64,000 nt of DNA from Xanthomonas sp. DAR 80977 (lineage in GTDB: Bacteria > Pseudomonadota > Gammaproteobacteria > Xanthomonadales > Xanthomonadaceae): the NCBI RefSeq assembly GCF_041240605.1, contig NZ_CP162487.1:3603001-3667000 (forward strand), read 5' to 3'. Below, piece by piece: positions 36,929-44,830 of this stretch. Within the stretch, counting starts at the first letter, position 1; the number at the start of each line of letters is the position of its first letter. Position numbers and translations under genes: made by a program. The notes beneath the pieces were generated by a model that was given only the letters and a program-made list of their open reading frames with translations, was not told the DNA's origin and ran no database searches.

Positions 36929-38256
36929 ATTCTCCGCATGCGCCCTCTTCCGCTTCCGTCGCGCTGGCCCCGGCCGCAGCGCCGCTGCGCGGCTTCGACC
37001 GGGTGCTGCGGCGGCGCCTGCTCGCCACCCTGGACGGCCTGCGCGACGGCCAGCTGCACATCGAGGAAGCCGGCGCGATCACCACCTTGGGCAGCGCCAC
37101 GCCGGGCGCCGCCGCGCACGAGGGCGGCGCGCTGCAGGCGCACCTGCGCATCCACGATCCGCGCTTCTACCGCCAGGCCGCGCTGAACGGCAGCGTCGGC
37201 GTCGGCGAGGCGTACATGGACGGGCTGTGGGAATGCGACGACCTGGTCGCGCTGGTGCGCCTGCTGGTGCGCAACCGCGACCGCCTGGACGCGATGGAGA
37301 CCGGCCTGGCCCGCCTCGGCGGCCTGGCGATGCGCGGCCTGCACGCACTGGCGCGCAATACCCGCGCCGGCAGCCGCCGCAACATCGCCGCGCACTACGA
37401 CCTGGGCAATCCCTTGTTCGAGCTGTTCCTGGACCGCAACCTGATGTACTCCTCGGCGCTGTTCCGCGACGAAGACGCCGCGCTCGGCGAGGCCGCGCTG
37501 GAGCGCGCCGCCGAGCGCAAGCTGCAGCGCATATGCGCCAAGCTCGACCTGCAGCCGCACCACCACCTGGTCGAGATCGGCAGCGGCTGGGGCGGTTTCG
37601 CGCTGCATGCGGCCAGGCACCACGGTTGCCGCGTCACCACCGTCACGATCTCGCGCGAACAGTACGACCTGGCGCGCCAGCGCGTGGACGCGGCCGGCCT
37701 GTCCGAGCGCGTCGAGGTGCTGCTGCGCGACTACCGCGACCTCGACGGCCGCTACGACCGGCTGGTCTCGATCGAGATGATCGAGGCGATCGGCCACCAG
37801 TACCTGGACACCTATTTCGGCAAGGTCGGCACGCTGCTCAAGGACGACGGCCAGGCGCTGATCCAGGCCATCACCATCGAGGACCACCGCTACGCGCAGG
37901 CGCTGACCTCGGTGGACTTCATCAAGCGCCACATCTTCCCCGGCAGCTTCATTCCGTCGGTGGCGGCGATGACCGGCGCGATCGCGCGCGCCAGCGACCT
38001 GCGCCTGTTCAACCTGGAAGACATCGGCCCCAGCTACGCGCTGACCCTGCGCGCCTGGCGCCAGCGCTTCATGGCCAGGCTGCCGCAGGTGCGCGCGCTG
38101 GGCTACGACGAACGCTTCATCCGCATGTGGGAGTTCTACCTGGCCTATTGCGAAGGCGGCTTCCTGGAACGCTCGATCGGCGACGTGCACCTGTGGCTGA
38201 GCAAGCCCGGCGCGCGCCCGGCGCAGTTCGCGCCGCCATTGGCGCACGACGCATGA
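36925..38256 (+). CDS. cfa: Cyclopropane-fatty-acyl-phospholipid synthase (CFA-type)
   Basis: A 443-residue SAM-dependent enzyme. An N-terminal lipid-binding part is followed by the catalytic domain: RNIAAHYDLGNPLFELFLDRNLMYSSALF, the SAM site HHHLVEIGSGWGGFALHAA, SIEMIEAIGHQYLDTYF, FIKRHIFPGSFIPSV and MWEFYLAYCEGGFLERSI. These are the main landmarks of CFA synthases, which add a methylene bridge across acyl double bonds in membrane phospholipids. Related enzymes make methyl or furan fatty acids, so the product is not certain. Coupled by ATGA at both ends. Confidence 0.93.
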   Translation: MNSPHAPSSASVALAPAAAPLRGFDRVLRRRLLATLDGLRDGQLHIEEAGAITTLGSATPGAAAHEGGALQAHLRIHDPRFYRQAALNGSVGVGEAYMDGLWECDDLVALVRLLVRNRDRLDAMETGLARLGGLAMRGLHALARNTRAGSRRNIAAHYDLGNPLFELFLDRNLMYSSALFRDEDAALGEAALERAAERKLQRICAKLDLQPHHHLVEIGSGWGGFALHAARHHGCRVTTVTISREQYDLARQRVDAAGLSERVEVLLRDYRDLDGRYDRLVSIEMIEAIGHQYLDTYFGKVGTLLKDDGQALIQAITIEDHRYAQALTSVDFIKRHIFPGSFIPSVAAMTGAIARASDLRLFNLEDIGPSYALTLRAWRQRFMARLPQVRALGYDERFIRMWEFYLAYCEGGFLERSIGDVHLWLSKPGARPAQFAPPLAHDA

Positions 38257-38804
38257 GCAAGCTGGCCAACTACGTCGCGCTGCAGCTGCTGTGGCTGGCC
38301 GCGGTGGCCGGCGCCGGCCGCGGGCTGGCCTGGGCCGGGCCGGCGGCGCTGGCGCTGTTCGCGCTGTACCAGTTGCAGCCGCGCCGGCGCGCGCGCGGCG
38401 ACGCGGCGCTGATGGCGCTGGCGCTGCTGCTCGGCGCCGCCGTCGATACCACGCTGGCCGCCGGCGGCTGGGTGCGCTATGCCGCGGCGCTGCCGCCGGC
38501 GCCATGGGCGCCGCTGTGGATCCTGGCGCTGTGGGCCGGCTTCGCGCTGACCTTCAACCATTCGCTGGCCTGGGTCATGCATCGCCCGTGGCGCGCGGCG
38601 CTGTTCGGCGCGGTGTGCGGCCCGTTTGGCTATGTGCTGGCCGCGCGCGGCTGGCAGGCGCTGACGCTGGGCACGCCGTTGCTGCACGCGGTGCTCGCGC
38701 TGGCGCTGGCCTGGGCCGCGGCGCTGACCCTGCTGAGCCTGGCGACACGGCGCCTGGCCTTGCCGGCCCGACCCACAGCGCTCGGCGCAGGAGCCGCCCC
38801 ATGA
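38253..38804 (+). CDS. DUF2878 membrane protein
   Basis: A 183-residue protein with about six hydrophobic helices. LWILALWAGFALTFNHSLAWVMHRPWRAALFGAVCGPFGY and GAAVDTTLAAGGWVRY match DUF2878. No function is known; the family recurs in CFA/DUF1365 gene clusters. ATGA overlaps on both sides. Confidence 0.83.
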   Translation: MSKLANYVALQLLWLAAVAGAGRGLAWAGPAALALFALYQLQPRRRARGDAALMALALLLGAAVDTTLAAGGWVRYAAALPPAPWAPLWILALWAGFALTFNHSLAWVMHRPWRAALFGAVCGPFGYVLAARGWQALTLGTPLLHAVLALALAWAAALTLLSLATRRLALPARPTALGAGAAP

Positions 38805-39583
38805 ACGCCTGGCCGCTGTTGCACGTGGGTGCCTTCACCGCGCTGGTCATGATCGCCGGCTGGGCCTGGCAGCGGCGCAGCCGCAACGCCGGCGTGGTCG
38901 ATGTGCTGTGGGCGGCGTGCATGGCGCTGGCCGCGGTGTACTGCGCCTGGCGCGCCGACGGCGCCGTGCTGCCGCGCGTGCTGACCGCGGCGATGGGCGG
39001 GCTGTGGGGCGCGCGCCTGGCCTGGCACCTGGGCGTGCGCGTGTTCGGCGATGCGCACGAGGACGGCCGCTACCGCGCGCTGCGCGAGCATTGGCACGGC
39101 GACCAGCGCCGCTTCCTGCTGTTCTTCCTCGGCCAGGCGCTGGTGGTGGCGCTGTTCGCGGTGCCGCTGTCGATCGCCGCGCACAATCCGCTGCCGCAAT
39201 GGAGCGTGTGGACCACGCTGGCGCTGGCGACCTGGCTGCTGGCGGTGGGCGGGGAAAGCCTGGCCGACCGCCAGCTGGCCGCGTTCCGCGCCGACCCCGC
39301 CAACAAGGGCAAGACCTGCCGCCGCGGCCTGTGGCGCTATTCGCGGCATCCGAACTATTTCTTCGAGTTCGTGCACTGGTTCGCCTACGTGTTCCTGGCG
39401 GTGGGCAGCGGCGCGCTGTGGGTCGGCATCGCCGCGCTGGGGCCGCTGCTGATGTTCGCGTTCCTGTACCGCGTCACCGGCATTCCCTACACCGAACAAC
39501 AGGCGCTGCGCTCGCGCGGCCAGGACTACGCCGACTACCAGCGCAGCACCAGCGCTTTCTTTCCGTTGCCGCCGCGGCAATGA
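38801..39583 (+). CDS. DUF1295 membrane reductase-like protein
   Basis: A 260-residue protein with about six helices, of the family related to steroid 5-alpha reductases and isoprenylcysteine methyltransferases. The conserved C-terminal site is CRRGLWRYSRHPNYFFEFVHWFAYV, then YRVTGIPYTEQQALRSRGQDYADYQRSTSAFFPLPP. It may reduce a double bond in a lipid with NADPH, which is inferred. The stop overlaps an in-frame ATG of the next gene. Confidence 0.87.
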   Translation: MNAWPLLHVGAFTALVMIAGWAWQRRSRNAGVVDVLWAACMALAAVYCAWRADGAVLPRVLTAAMGGLWGARLAWHLGVRVFGDAHEDGRYRALREHWHGDQRRFLLFFLGQALVVALFAVPLSIAAHNPLPQWSVWTTLALATWLLAVGGESLADRQLAAFRADPANKGKTCRRGLWRYSRHPNYFFEFVHWFAYVFLAVGSGALWVGIAALGPLLMFAFLYRVTGIPYTEQQALRSRGQDYADYQRSTSAFFPLPPRQ

Positions 39584-39606
39584 CCCCGCTTCCAGGAGAA
39601 CCGCCG

Positions 39607-40683
39607 ATGTCCAGCACCCTCGCCACCACGCCTGCGCCCACACTGCCCGCCGAACCGCTGGCCACGCGCGTGGCCGAATCCGGCCTGCTGCCCGATGCGC
39701 TGCTGCGCGGCGCGATGCGCCGGCTGTGCGCGCAACGCCTGCGCGACGAACGCAGCGGCGGCGCCGACGCCGCCTGGGAGCGCCAGCGCGCATTCGTCGA
39801 GGCATTGCGCAGCAGCGCCATCGCGATCGAGACCGAGGCGGCCAACCGCCAGCACTACGAACTGCCGCCGCGCTTCTTCGAGCTGTGCCTGGGCAAGCGC
39901 CTGAAGTACAGCAGCTGCTACTGGGACGCCGGCATCGCCGACCTGGACGCGGCCGAGGAACGCATGCTGCACCTGTACGCCGAACGCGCGCAGCTGCGCG
40001 ACCGCCAGCGCATCCTCGAACTGGGCTGCGGCTGGGGCTCGCTGACCCTGTGGATGGCCGAGCACTACCCCGGCGCGCGCATCACCGCGGTGTCCAATTC
40101 GCGGCCGCAGCGCGAACACATCGAGGCGCAGTGCCGCGCGCGCGGGCTGGACAACGTCAAGGTCGTCACCCACGACGCCAACACCCTGATCCTGCCCACC
40201 GCCAGCTACGACCGCGTGGTGTCGATCGAGATGTTCGAGCACATGCGCAACTACCGCGAGCTGCTGGCGCGGATCGGCCATTGGCTGGTGCCGGGCGGCA
40301 AGCTGTTCGTGCACATCTTCTGCCACCGCGACCTGGCCTACCCGTTCGAGGTGCAGGGCGAGGACAACTGGATGGGCCGGCATTTCTTCACCGGCGGACT
40401 GATGCCGGCCGCCGACACCTTGCTGCAGTTCCAGGACGACCTGGCGCTGGAGCGGCGCTGGCTGCTGTCCGGCGAGCATTACGAAAAGACCGCCAACGCC
40501 TGGCTGCGCAACCAGGACCGGCACCGCGCCGAGCTGATGCCGGTGCTGCAGGCCACCTACGGCAGCGACGCGAAGATCTGGTGGCAGCGCTGGCGCATGT
40601 TCTGGATGGCCTGCGCCGAGCTGTTCGGCTACGAGCAGGGCCAGCAGTGGGGCGTGGCGCATTACCGGTTCGTCAGGCGCTGA
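39607..40683 (+). CDS. Second SAM-dependent methyltransferase, CFA/coclaurine-N-methyltransferase type
   Basis: A 358-residue protein: NRQHYELPPRFFELCLGKRLKYSSCYW, SAM site RILELGCGWGSLTLWMAEHYPGA, VVSIEMFEHMRNYRELLARIGHWLVPGGKLFVHIFCHRDLAYPFEVQGEDNWMGRHFFTGG. This is the group related to CFA synthase and plant coclaurine N-methyltransferases. It lacks the FIKRxIFPG and YCEGGF motifs seen in the first enzyme (36925), so the substrate is probably different. AGGAG precedes ATG 39607; ATG 39580 overlaps the upstream stop and would add nine residues. Last gene of the operon. Confidence 0.88.
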   Translation: MSSTLATTPAPTLPAEPLATRVAESGLLPDALLRGAMRRLCAQRLRDERSGGADAAWERQRAFVEALRSSAIAIETEAANRQHYELPPRFFELCLGKRLKYSSCYWDAGIADLDAAEERMLHLYAERAQLRDRQRILELGCGWGSLTLWMAEHYPGARITAVSNSRPQREHIEAQCRARGLDNVKVVTHDANTLILPTASYDRVVSIEMFEHMRNYRELLARIGHWLVPGGKLFVHIFCHRDLAYPFEVQGEDNWMGRHFFTGGLMPAADTLLQFQDDLALERRWLLSGEHYEKTANAWLRNQDRHRAELMPVLQATYGSDAKIWWQRWRMFWMACAELFGYEQGQQWGVAHYRFVRR

Positions 40684-40687
40684 AGCG

Positions 40688-40837
40688 CCGGGATTCGGGA
40701 GTCGGGATTGGGGATTCGCAAAGGCGAGGCTGTGTGCTCTGAAGCGCGACGTGATGCGGATCGGCCCTTGGACCGATCCAATGGTCACGCAGCCGGAAGT
40801 GGAGATCGAATCCCCAATCCCCAATCCCCAATCCCGG
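40688..40837. repeat. Heptamer-arm inverted repeat element
   Basis: Arm A 40688-40718, arm B 40807-40837, with an 88-base centre. It lies between the end of the lipid operon and the convergent ridA gene, where it could stop transcription from both sides. Confidence 0.87.
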
Positions 40838-40845
40838 CTCTCCAC

Positions 40846-41190
40846 TCACACGGCAGCGGTGATGACGATCTCGATCTTCCAGTCCGGGTTGGCCAGCTTG
40901 GCCTGCACGGTGGCGCGCGCCGGGGTGCTGCCCGGGCACACCCAGGTCTCCCAGACCTTGTTCATCTCCGCGAACTCGGCCAGGTCGGTCATGTAGATCT
41001 CCGCGCGCAGGACCTTGCTCTTGTCGCTGGCGGCGCGCGCCAGCAGTTCGTCGATCGCCGCCAGGACCTGGCGGGTCTGGCCGGCGATGTCGGCGCTGGC
41101 GTCGTCGGCGATCTGCCCGGCCAGGTAGGCCACGCCGTTGTGCACGGTCATTTCCGACATACGCGGGCCGGTATCGAATCGCTGGATCAT
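40846..41190 (-). CDS. ridA: RidA-family enamine/imine deaminase-like protein
   Basis: A 114-residue YjgF/YER057c/UK114 protein with the Arg-containing core RAEIYMTDLAEFAEMNKVW, an N-terminal GPRMSEMTVHNGVAYLAGQI and C-terminal PARATVQAKLANPDWKIEIVITA. The ARxTVQA-type segment carries the arginine that binds substrate carboxylates. RidA hydrolyses reactive enamines/imines from PLP enzymes. It belongs to a small two-gene unit with the DUF998-like gene upstream (ATGA overlap). Confidence 0.88.
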   Translation of the reverse strand: MIQRFDTGPRMSEMTVHNGVAYLAGQIADDASADIAGQTRQVLAAIDELLARAASDKSKVLRAEIYMTDLAEFAEMNKVWETWVCPGSTPARATVQAKLANPDWKIEIVITAAV

Positions 41191-41873
41191 GAGGCGCTGT
41201 CCTGAAGAAGGGAAACCCGGCCATTGTCGCGCGATTGCGCCCAGCCTGCAGGGCGCCACAGCCGGTACGCGACCAGCAACAGCCAGGCCAGGATCAGCAC
41301 GATCGCCAGCTTCTGGGTCAGCCCGCGCGGCGGCGCGCGCCACAGCACGTGCACCCACAGCGCCACGAACGCCGCCACCGCCAGGGCCGACAGCGTGCCG
41401 GCATGGCCCTGCCATGGCGCTTGCCGGCGCAACCAGGCGCTCTGCAGCAACATCGCGCTGGTCGCGCACAGGAACGCGGTCTGCGCGAACAGCCCGTGCA
41501 ACAACGGCGCCAGCAACGGTGCGCGCTGCGGCAGGTAGCTGTCGCCGATCGCCACCCCGCACAGGCCCAGCGCGGCGACCGCGAACAGCAGCAGCGGCGC
41601 GCCGCTGCGTGCCCGCGGCGGCGCCTGCGCATACAGGCCGGCGGCCAGCGCGACGATGCTCGCTGCCAGCAGTACGTAGACAATGCGCAACAGCAGCCCG
41701 CCCGGGCCATGCAGGTACAGGCTCAGCGTCGCCTGCTGCCAGTGCAGGTCCGTGCGCAGCAGCTGCAGCGCCAGCGCCACGCCGAGGAACAACAGGCACA
41801 GCAACACGGCGAGGGCGCCGGCGGCGCGCGGCCAACGCGGCGGCGCGGGTGCGGGGGCCAGGGGCGGCGGCAT
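41187..41873 (-). CDS. DUF998-like membrane protein
   Basis: A 228-residue protein with about six to seven hydrophobic helices (ALAVLLCLLFLGVALALQLL, LRIVYVLLAASIVALAAGLYA and more). LQLLRTDLHWQQATLSLYLHGPGG resembles the DUF998 start. The function is unknown. ATG 41873 is chosen because longer frames to 42119 are basic and overlap the region upstream of mprF. Coupled to ridA. Confidence 0.72.
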   Translation of the reverse strand: MPPPLAPAPAPPRWPRAAGALAVLLCLLFLGVALALQLLRTDLHWQQATLSLYLHGPGGLLLRIVYVLLAASIVALAAGLYAQAPPRARSGAPLLLFAVAALGLCGVAIGDSYLPQRAPLLAPLLHGLFAQTAFLCATSAMLLQSAWLRRQAPWQGHAGTLSALAVAAFVALWVHVLWRAPPRGLTQKLAIVLILAWLLLVAYRLWRPAGWAQSRDNGRVSLLQDSAS

Positions 41874-42155
41874 GGGATCGGCTCCGGGTCGTAGCGGGGA
41901 ACGCGATGCGCGACGCGTGCGCGCGCCTGCATCCTCCGCGCACACCGACGCGGTGCCGACGTGCGATTCCACTATGATGCGCGTCGCCGGTGCCGCCGGT
42001 ACAGCCCCCAGGCCACCCGGTATCGCGATGGACCAGCCCTTTTCCGCTTGCAGGCACGCCACCGCGATGGCCCGCACCGCCACTGCCGCAGGCCTGCGCG
42101 CCGCCGCCGGCGCATGCACGCCGCCCCCTCTCTTCTTCGCTTACGCTCCCCTGCA

Positions 42156-44720
42156 ATGACCGACGTCGCACCTCCCGCTGTCCCCTCCTCCGCTGGCTGG
42201 CGCCGCGCGCTGCCGGTGCTGTTCAGCCTGGTGATCCTGGCGCTGGCGCTGCGCGCGCTGGCCACCGAGTTCAGCACCCATGGCTACGCCGCGATCCGCC
42301 ACGCCTTCAACCAGCTCAGCGTCGGCCAGATCGCGCTGACCCTGTTGCTGGGGCTGAGCAGCTACGCCTGCCTGATCGGCTTCGACGCGGTCGGCCTGCA
42401 CCGCAGCGGGCGCAAGCTGCATCCGATGCGGATCGGCGTCACCGCGTTCCTGGCGCATGCGGTCGGCCAGACCCTGGGCTTCGCCGCGCTCACCGGCGGC
42501 GCGGTGCGCCTGCGCGGCTACGGCCGGGTCGGGCTGAGCCTGGCCGAGATCGGCCAGGTGGTACTGATGAGCACGCTCGGCTTCGTGTTCGGCGCCTGGC
42601 TGCTGCTGGCGCTGGCGCTGACGCTGGAACCGGCCTCGGCCGCGCTGGCGCTGCCGATCGCCGCGCCGGCGGTGCGCGCGATCGGCATCGCGCTGCTGGC
42701 CGGCTTCGGCCTGATGCTGCTGCTGGCCGGGCGCGAGGGCCGCACCCTGCGCTGGCGCACTCACGAACTGTGGCTGCCGGACCGGCGCACCACGCTCGGC
42801 GTGACCGCGTTGAGCGTGGTCGAACTGGGCCTGGCCAGCGCCGCGTTCTACGTGCTGTTGCCGAACGAGTCGGGCATCGAGTTCGTCGGCTTCGTCGGCC
42901 TGTACCTGGTCGCGGTGGTGGCCGGGCTGATGTCGACCGTGCCGGCCGGGCTGGGCGTGTTCGAATGGAGCCTGCTCAAGCTGCTGCCCGGCGTGGCCCC
43001 GGCGGCGGTGCTGGCCGCGGCGCTGATCTACCGCATCACCTACTACGTGGTGCCGCTGCTGCTGTCGGTGCTGATGGCCGCGGCCTCCGGCCTGCGCCGG
43101 CCGCTGGCGGCCAGCGCCGGCGGGGTGCGCGTGGCCTGGGGCACGCTGCGCCCGTGGCTGCCGCAGATCATCGCGATGGCGGTGTTCGCGGTCGGCGCGG
43201 CGCTGGTCATCGACGGCACCCTGCCGACGCCGAAGCGGCGCCTGGGCATGGCGCCACTGTCGATCGTGGAGACCTCTCACCTGCTGGCCAGCCTCGGCGG
43301 CGTGGTGCTGCTGCTGATCGGCCAGGGCCTGCAGCGGCGCAGCCATGCGGCCTGGGTGCTGGCGATCGGCATCTGCGTGCTGTTGCCGCTGCCGGCCTGG
43401 CTGCGCGGCGGCCACGCCTCGGTGGCGCTGTCCTCGCTGGTGGTGGCGGCCGGGCTGTGGGGCGCGCGCCGCGAGTTCTACCGCCAGGGCGCGCTGCTCG
43501 ACGAGGCCTGGTCGTGGCCGTGGCTGCGCAACCTGGGCCTGGTGCTGATCGCCACGGTGTGGCTGCTGTTCTTCGTCTACAGCCACGTCGAATACCAGAA
43601 CGAGCTGTGGTGGCAGTTCGCGACCTCGGCCAACGCGCCGCGGGCGCTGCGCGCGGTGCTGCTGGTCAGCGTGGCGGTGGTGGTGTTCGGGCTGGCGCGG
43701 CTGCTGCACAGCACGCGCTCGCCGCTGCCGGCGGCCGACCATGCGCAGCTGGACGCGCTGGCGCCGGTGCTGGCCGCGGCCACCGACACCCAGGCCTGCC
43801 TGGTGCTGACCGGCGACAAGGCCCTGCTGCACGCCGAGGACGGCCAGGGCTTCGTGATGATGCAGCGCTACGGCGGCTCGCTGGTGGCGATGGGCGATCC
43901 GGTGGGAGCGCCGGAGGTGGCGCGCGCGCTGATCTGGCGCTTCCGCGAGGAAGCCGACCGCATGGGCCTGCGCCCAGTGTTCTACCAGGTCGGCGAGCAG
44001 CACTGGCAGACCTATCTCGACCTGGGCCTGACCCTGGTCAAGCTCGGCGAGGAAGCGATGGTGTCGCTGGAGGACTTCCACCTGGAAGGCCGCGACCGCG
44101 CCGACCTGCGCCAGGCCTGGAACCGCGGCAAGCGCAGCGGGCTGAGCTTCCGCATCGTGCCGCTGGAAGAGATCGACGCGCTGATGCCGGTGCTGGCCGA
44201 CGTCTCGCAGCAGTGGCTGGAGGAGAAGGCCGGCGAGGAGAAGGGCTTCTCGCTGGGCAGCTTCGACCCGGCCTACCTGCGCCGCTTCCCGGTCGCGGTG
44301 GTCGAGGCCGACGGCAAGGTCGTGGCCTTCGCCAACCTGTGGCAGGCGCCGGCCGGACACGAACTGTCGGTGGACCTGATGCGGCACGTCGCCGATGCGC
44401 CGAAGGGCACCATGGATTTCCTGTTCATCGAGCTGTTCCTGTGGGGCCGCGCGCAGGGCTACAAGCGCTTCTCGCTGGGCATGGCGCCGCTGTCGGGCCT
44501 GGCCCAGCACCGCCTGGCCGGGCGCTGGAACCGCTTCGGCAACCTGATCGTGCGCCACGGCGAGCGCTTCTACGGCTTCACCGGCCTGCGCCGCTTCAAG
44601 TCCAAGTTCGCCCCGGCCTGGCGCACCCGCTACCTGGCCGCGCCCGGCGGCATGCACCTGCCGGCGGCGCTGCTGGACGTGACGCGCTTGATTTCGCTGG
44701 ATCCCAGGAAGCCCGAGTAG
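42156..44720 (+). CDS. mprF: Lysylphosphatidylglycerol synthase/flippase MprF
   Basis: An 854-residue protein. The first about 540 residues are a flippase-like domain with about 14 membrane helices (GQTLGFAALTGGAVRLRGYGRVGLSLAEIGQVV, LMSTVPAGLGVFEWSLLKLLPG). The last about 300 residues are a GNAT-type DUF2156 synthase domain (GDPVGAPEVARALIWRFREEAD, FSLGSFDPAYLRRFPVAVVEADGK, FSLGMAPLSGLAQHRLAGRWNRFGN). MprF moves lysine from Lys-tRNA to phosphatidylglycerol and flips the product, giving resistance to cationic peptides. The facing gene at 44831 is of the AcvB/VirJ family, which degrades this lipid in Agrobacterium. Confidence 0.95.
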   Translation: MTDVAPPAVPSSAGWRRALPVLFSLVILALALRALATEFSTHGYAAIRHAFNQLSVGQIALTLLLGLSSYACLIGFDAVGLHRSGRKLHPMRIGVTAFLAHAVGQTLGFAALTGGAVRLRGYGRVGLSLAEIGQVVLMSTLGFVFGAWLLLALALTLEPASAALALPIAAPAVRAIGIALLAGFGLMLLLAGREGRTLRWRTHELWLPDRRTTLGVTALSVVELGLASAAFYVLLPNESGIEFVGFVGLYLVAVVAGLMSTVPAGLGVFEWSLLKLLPGVAPAAVLAAALIYRITYYVVPLLLSVLMAAASGLRRPLAASAGGVRVAWGTLRPWLPQIIAMAVFAVGAALVIDGTLPTPKRRLGMAPLSIVETSHLLASLGGVVLLLIGQGLQRRSHAAWVLAIGICVLLPLPAWLRGGHASVALSSLVVAAGLWGARREFYRQGALLDEAWSWPWLRNLGLVLIATVWLLFFVYSHVEYQNELWWQFATSANAPRALRAVLLVSVAVVVFGLARLLHSTRSPLPAADHAQLDALAPVLAAATDTQACLVLTGDKALLHAEDGQGFVMMQRYGGSLVAMGDPVGAPEVARALIWRFREEADRMGLRPVFYQVGEQHWQTYLDLGLTLVKLGEEAMVSLEDFHLEGRDRADLRQAWNRGKRSGLSFRIVPLEEIDALMPVLADVSQQWLEEKAGEEKGFSLGSFDPAYLRRFPVAVVEADGKVVAFANLWQAPAGHELSVDLMRHVADAPKGTMDFLFIELFLWGRAQGYKRFSLGMAPLSGLAQHRLAGRWNRFGNLIVRHGERFYGFTGLRRFKSKFAPAWRTRYLAAPGGMHLPAALLDVTRLISLDPRKPE

Positions 44721-44827
44721 CCGGGATTCGGGATTCGGGATGACCAGCAGTCGGCTGATGGAACGCCGGGATTGGGGCAAGTGGAACGCGCTCTTGCGAA
44801 TCCCCAATCCCCAATCCCGAATCCCGG
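44721..44827. repeat. Heptamer-arm inverted repeat element
   Basis: Arm A 44721-44741, a short middle unit 44766-44777, arm B 44797-44827. It begins on the base after the mprF stop and ends three bases before the acvB-like stop, filling the space between convergent genes. Confidence 0.87.
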
Positions 44828-44830
44828 CCT

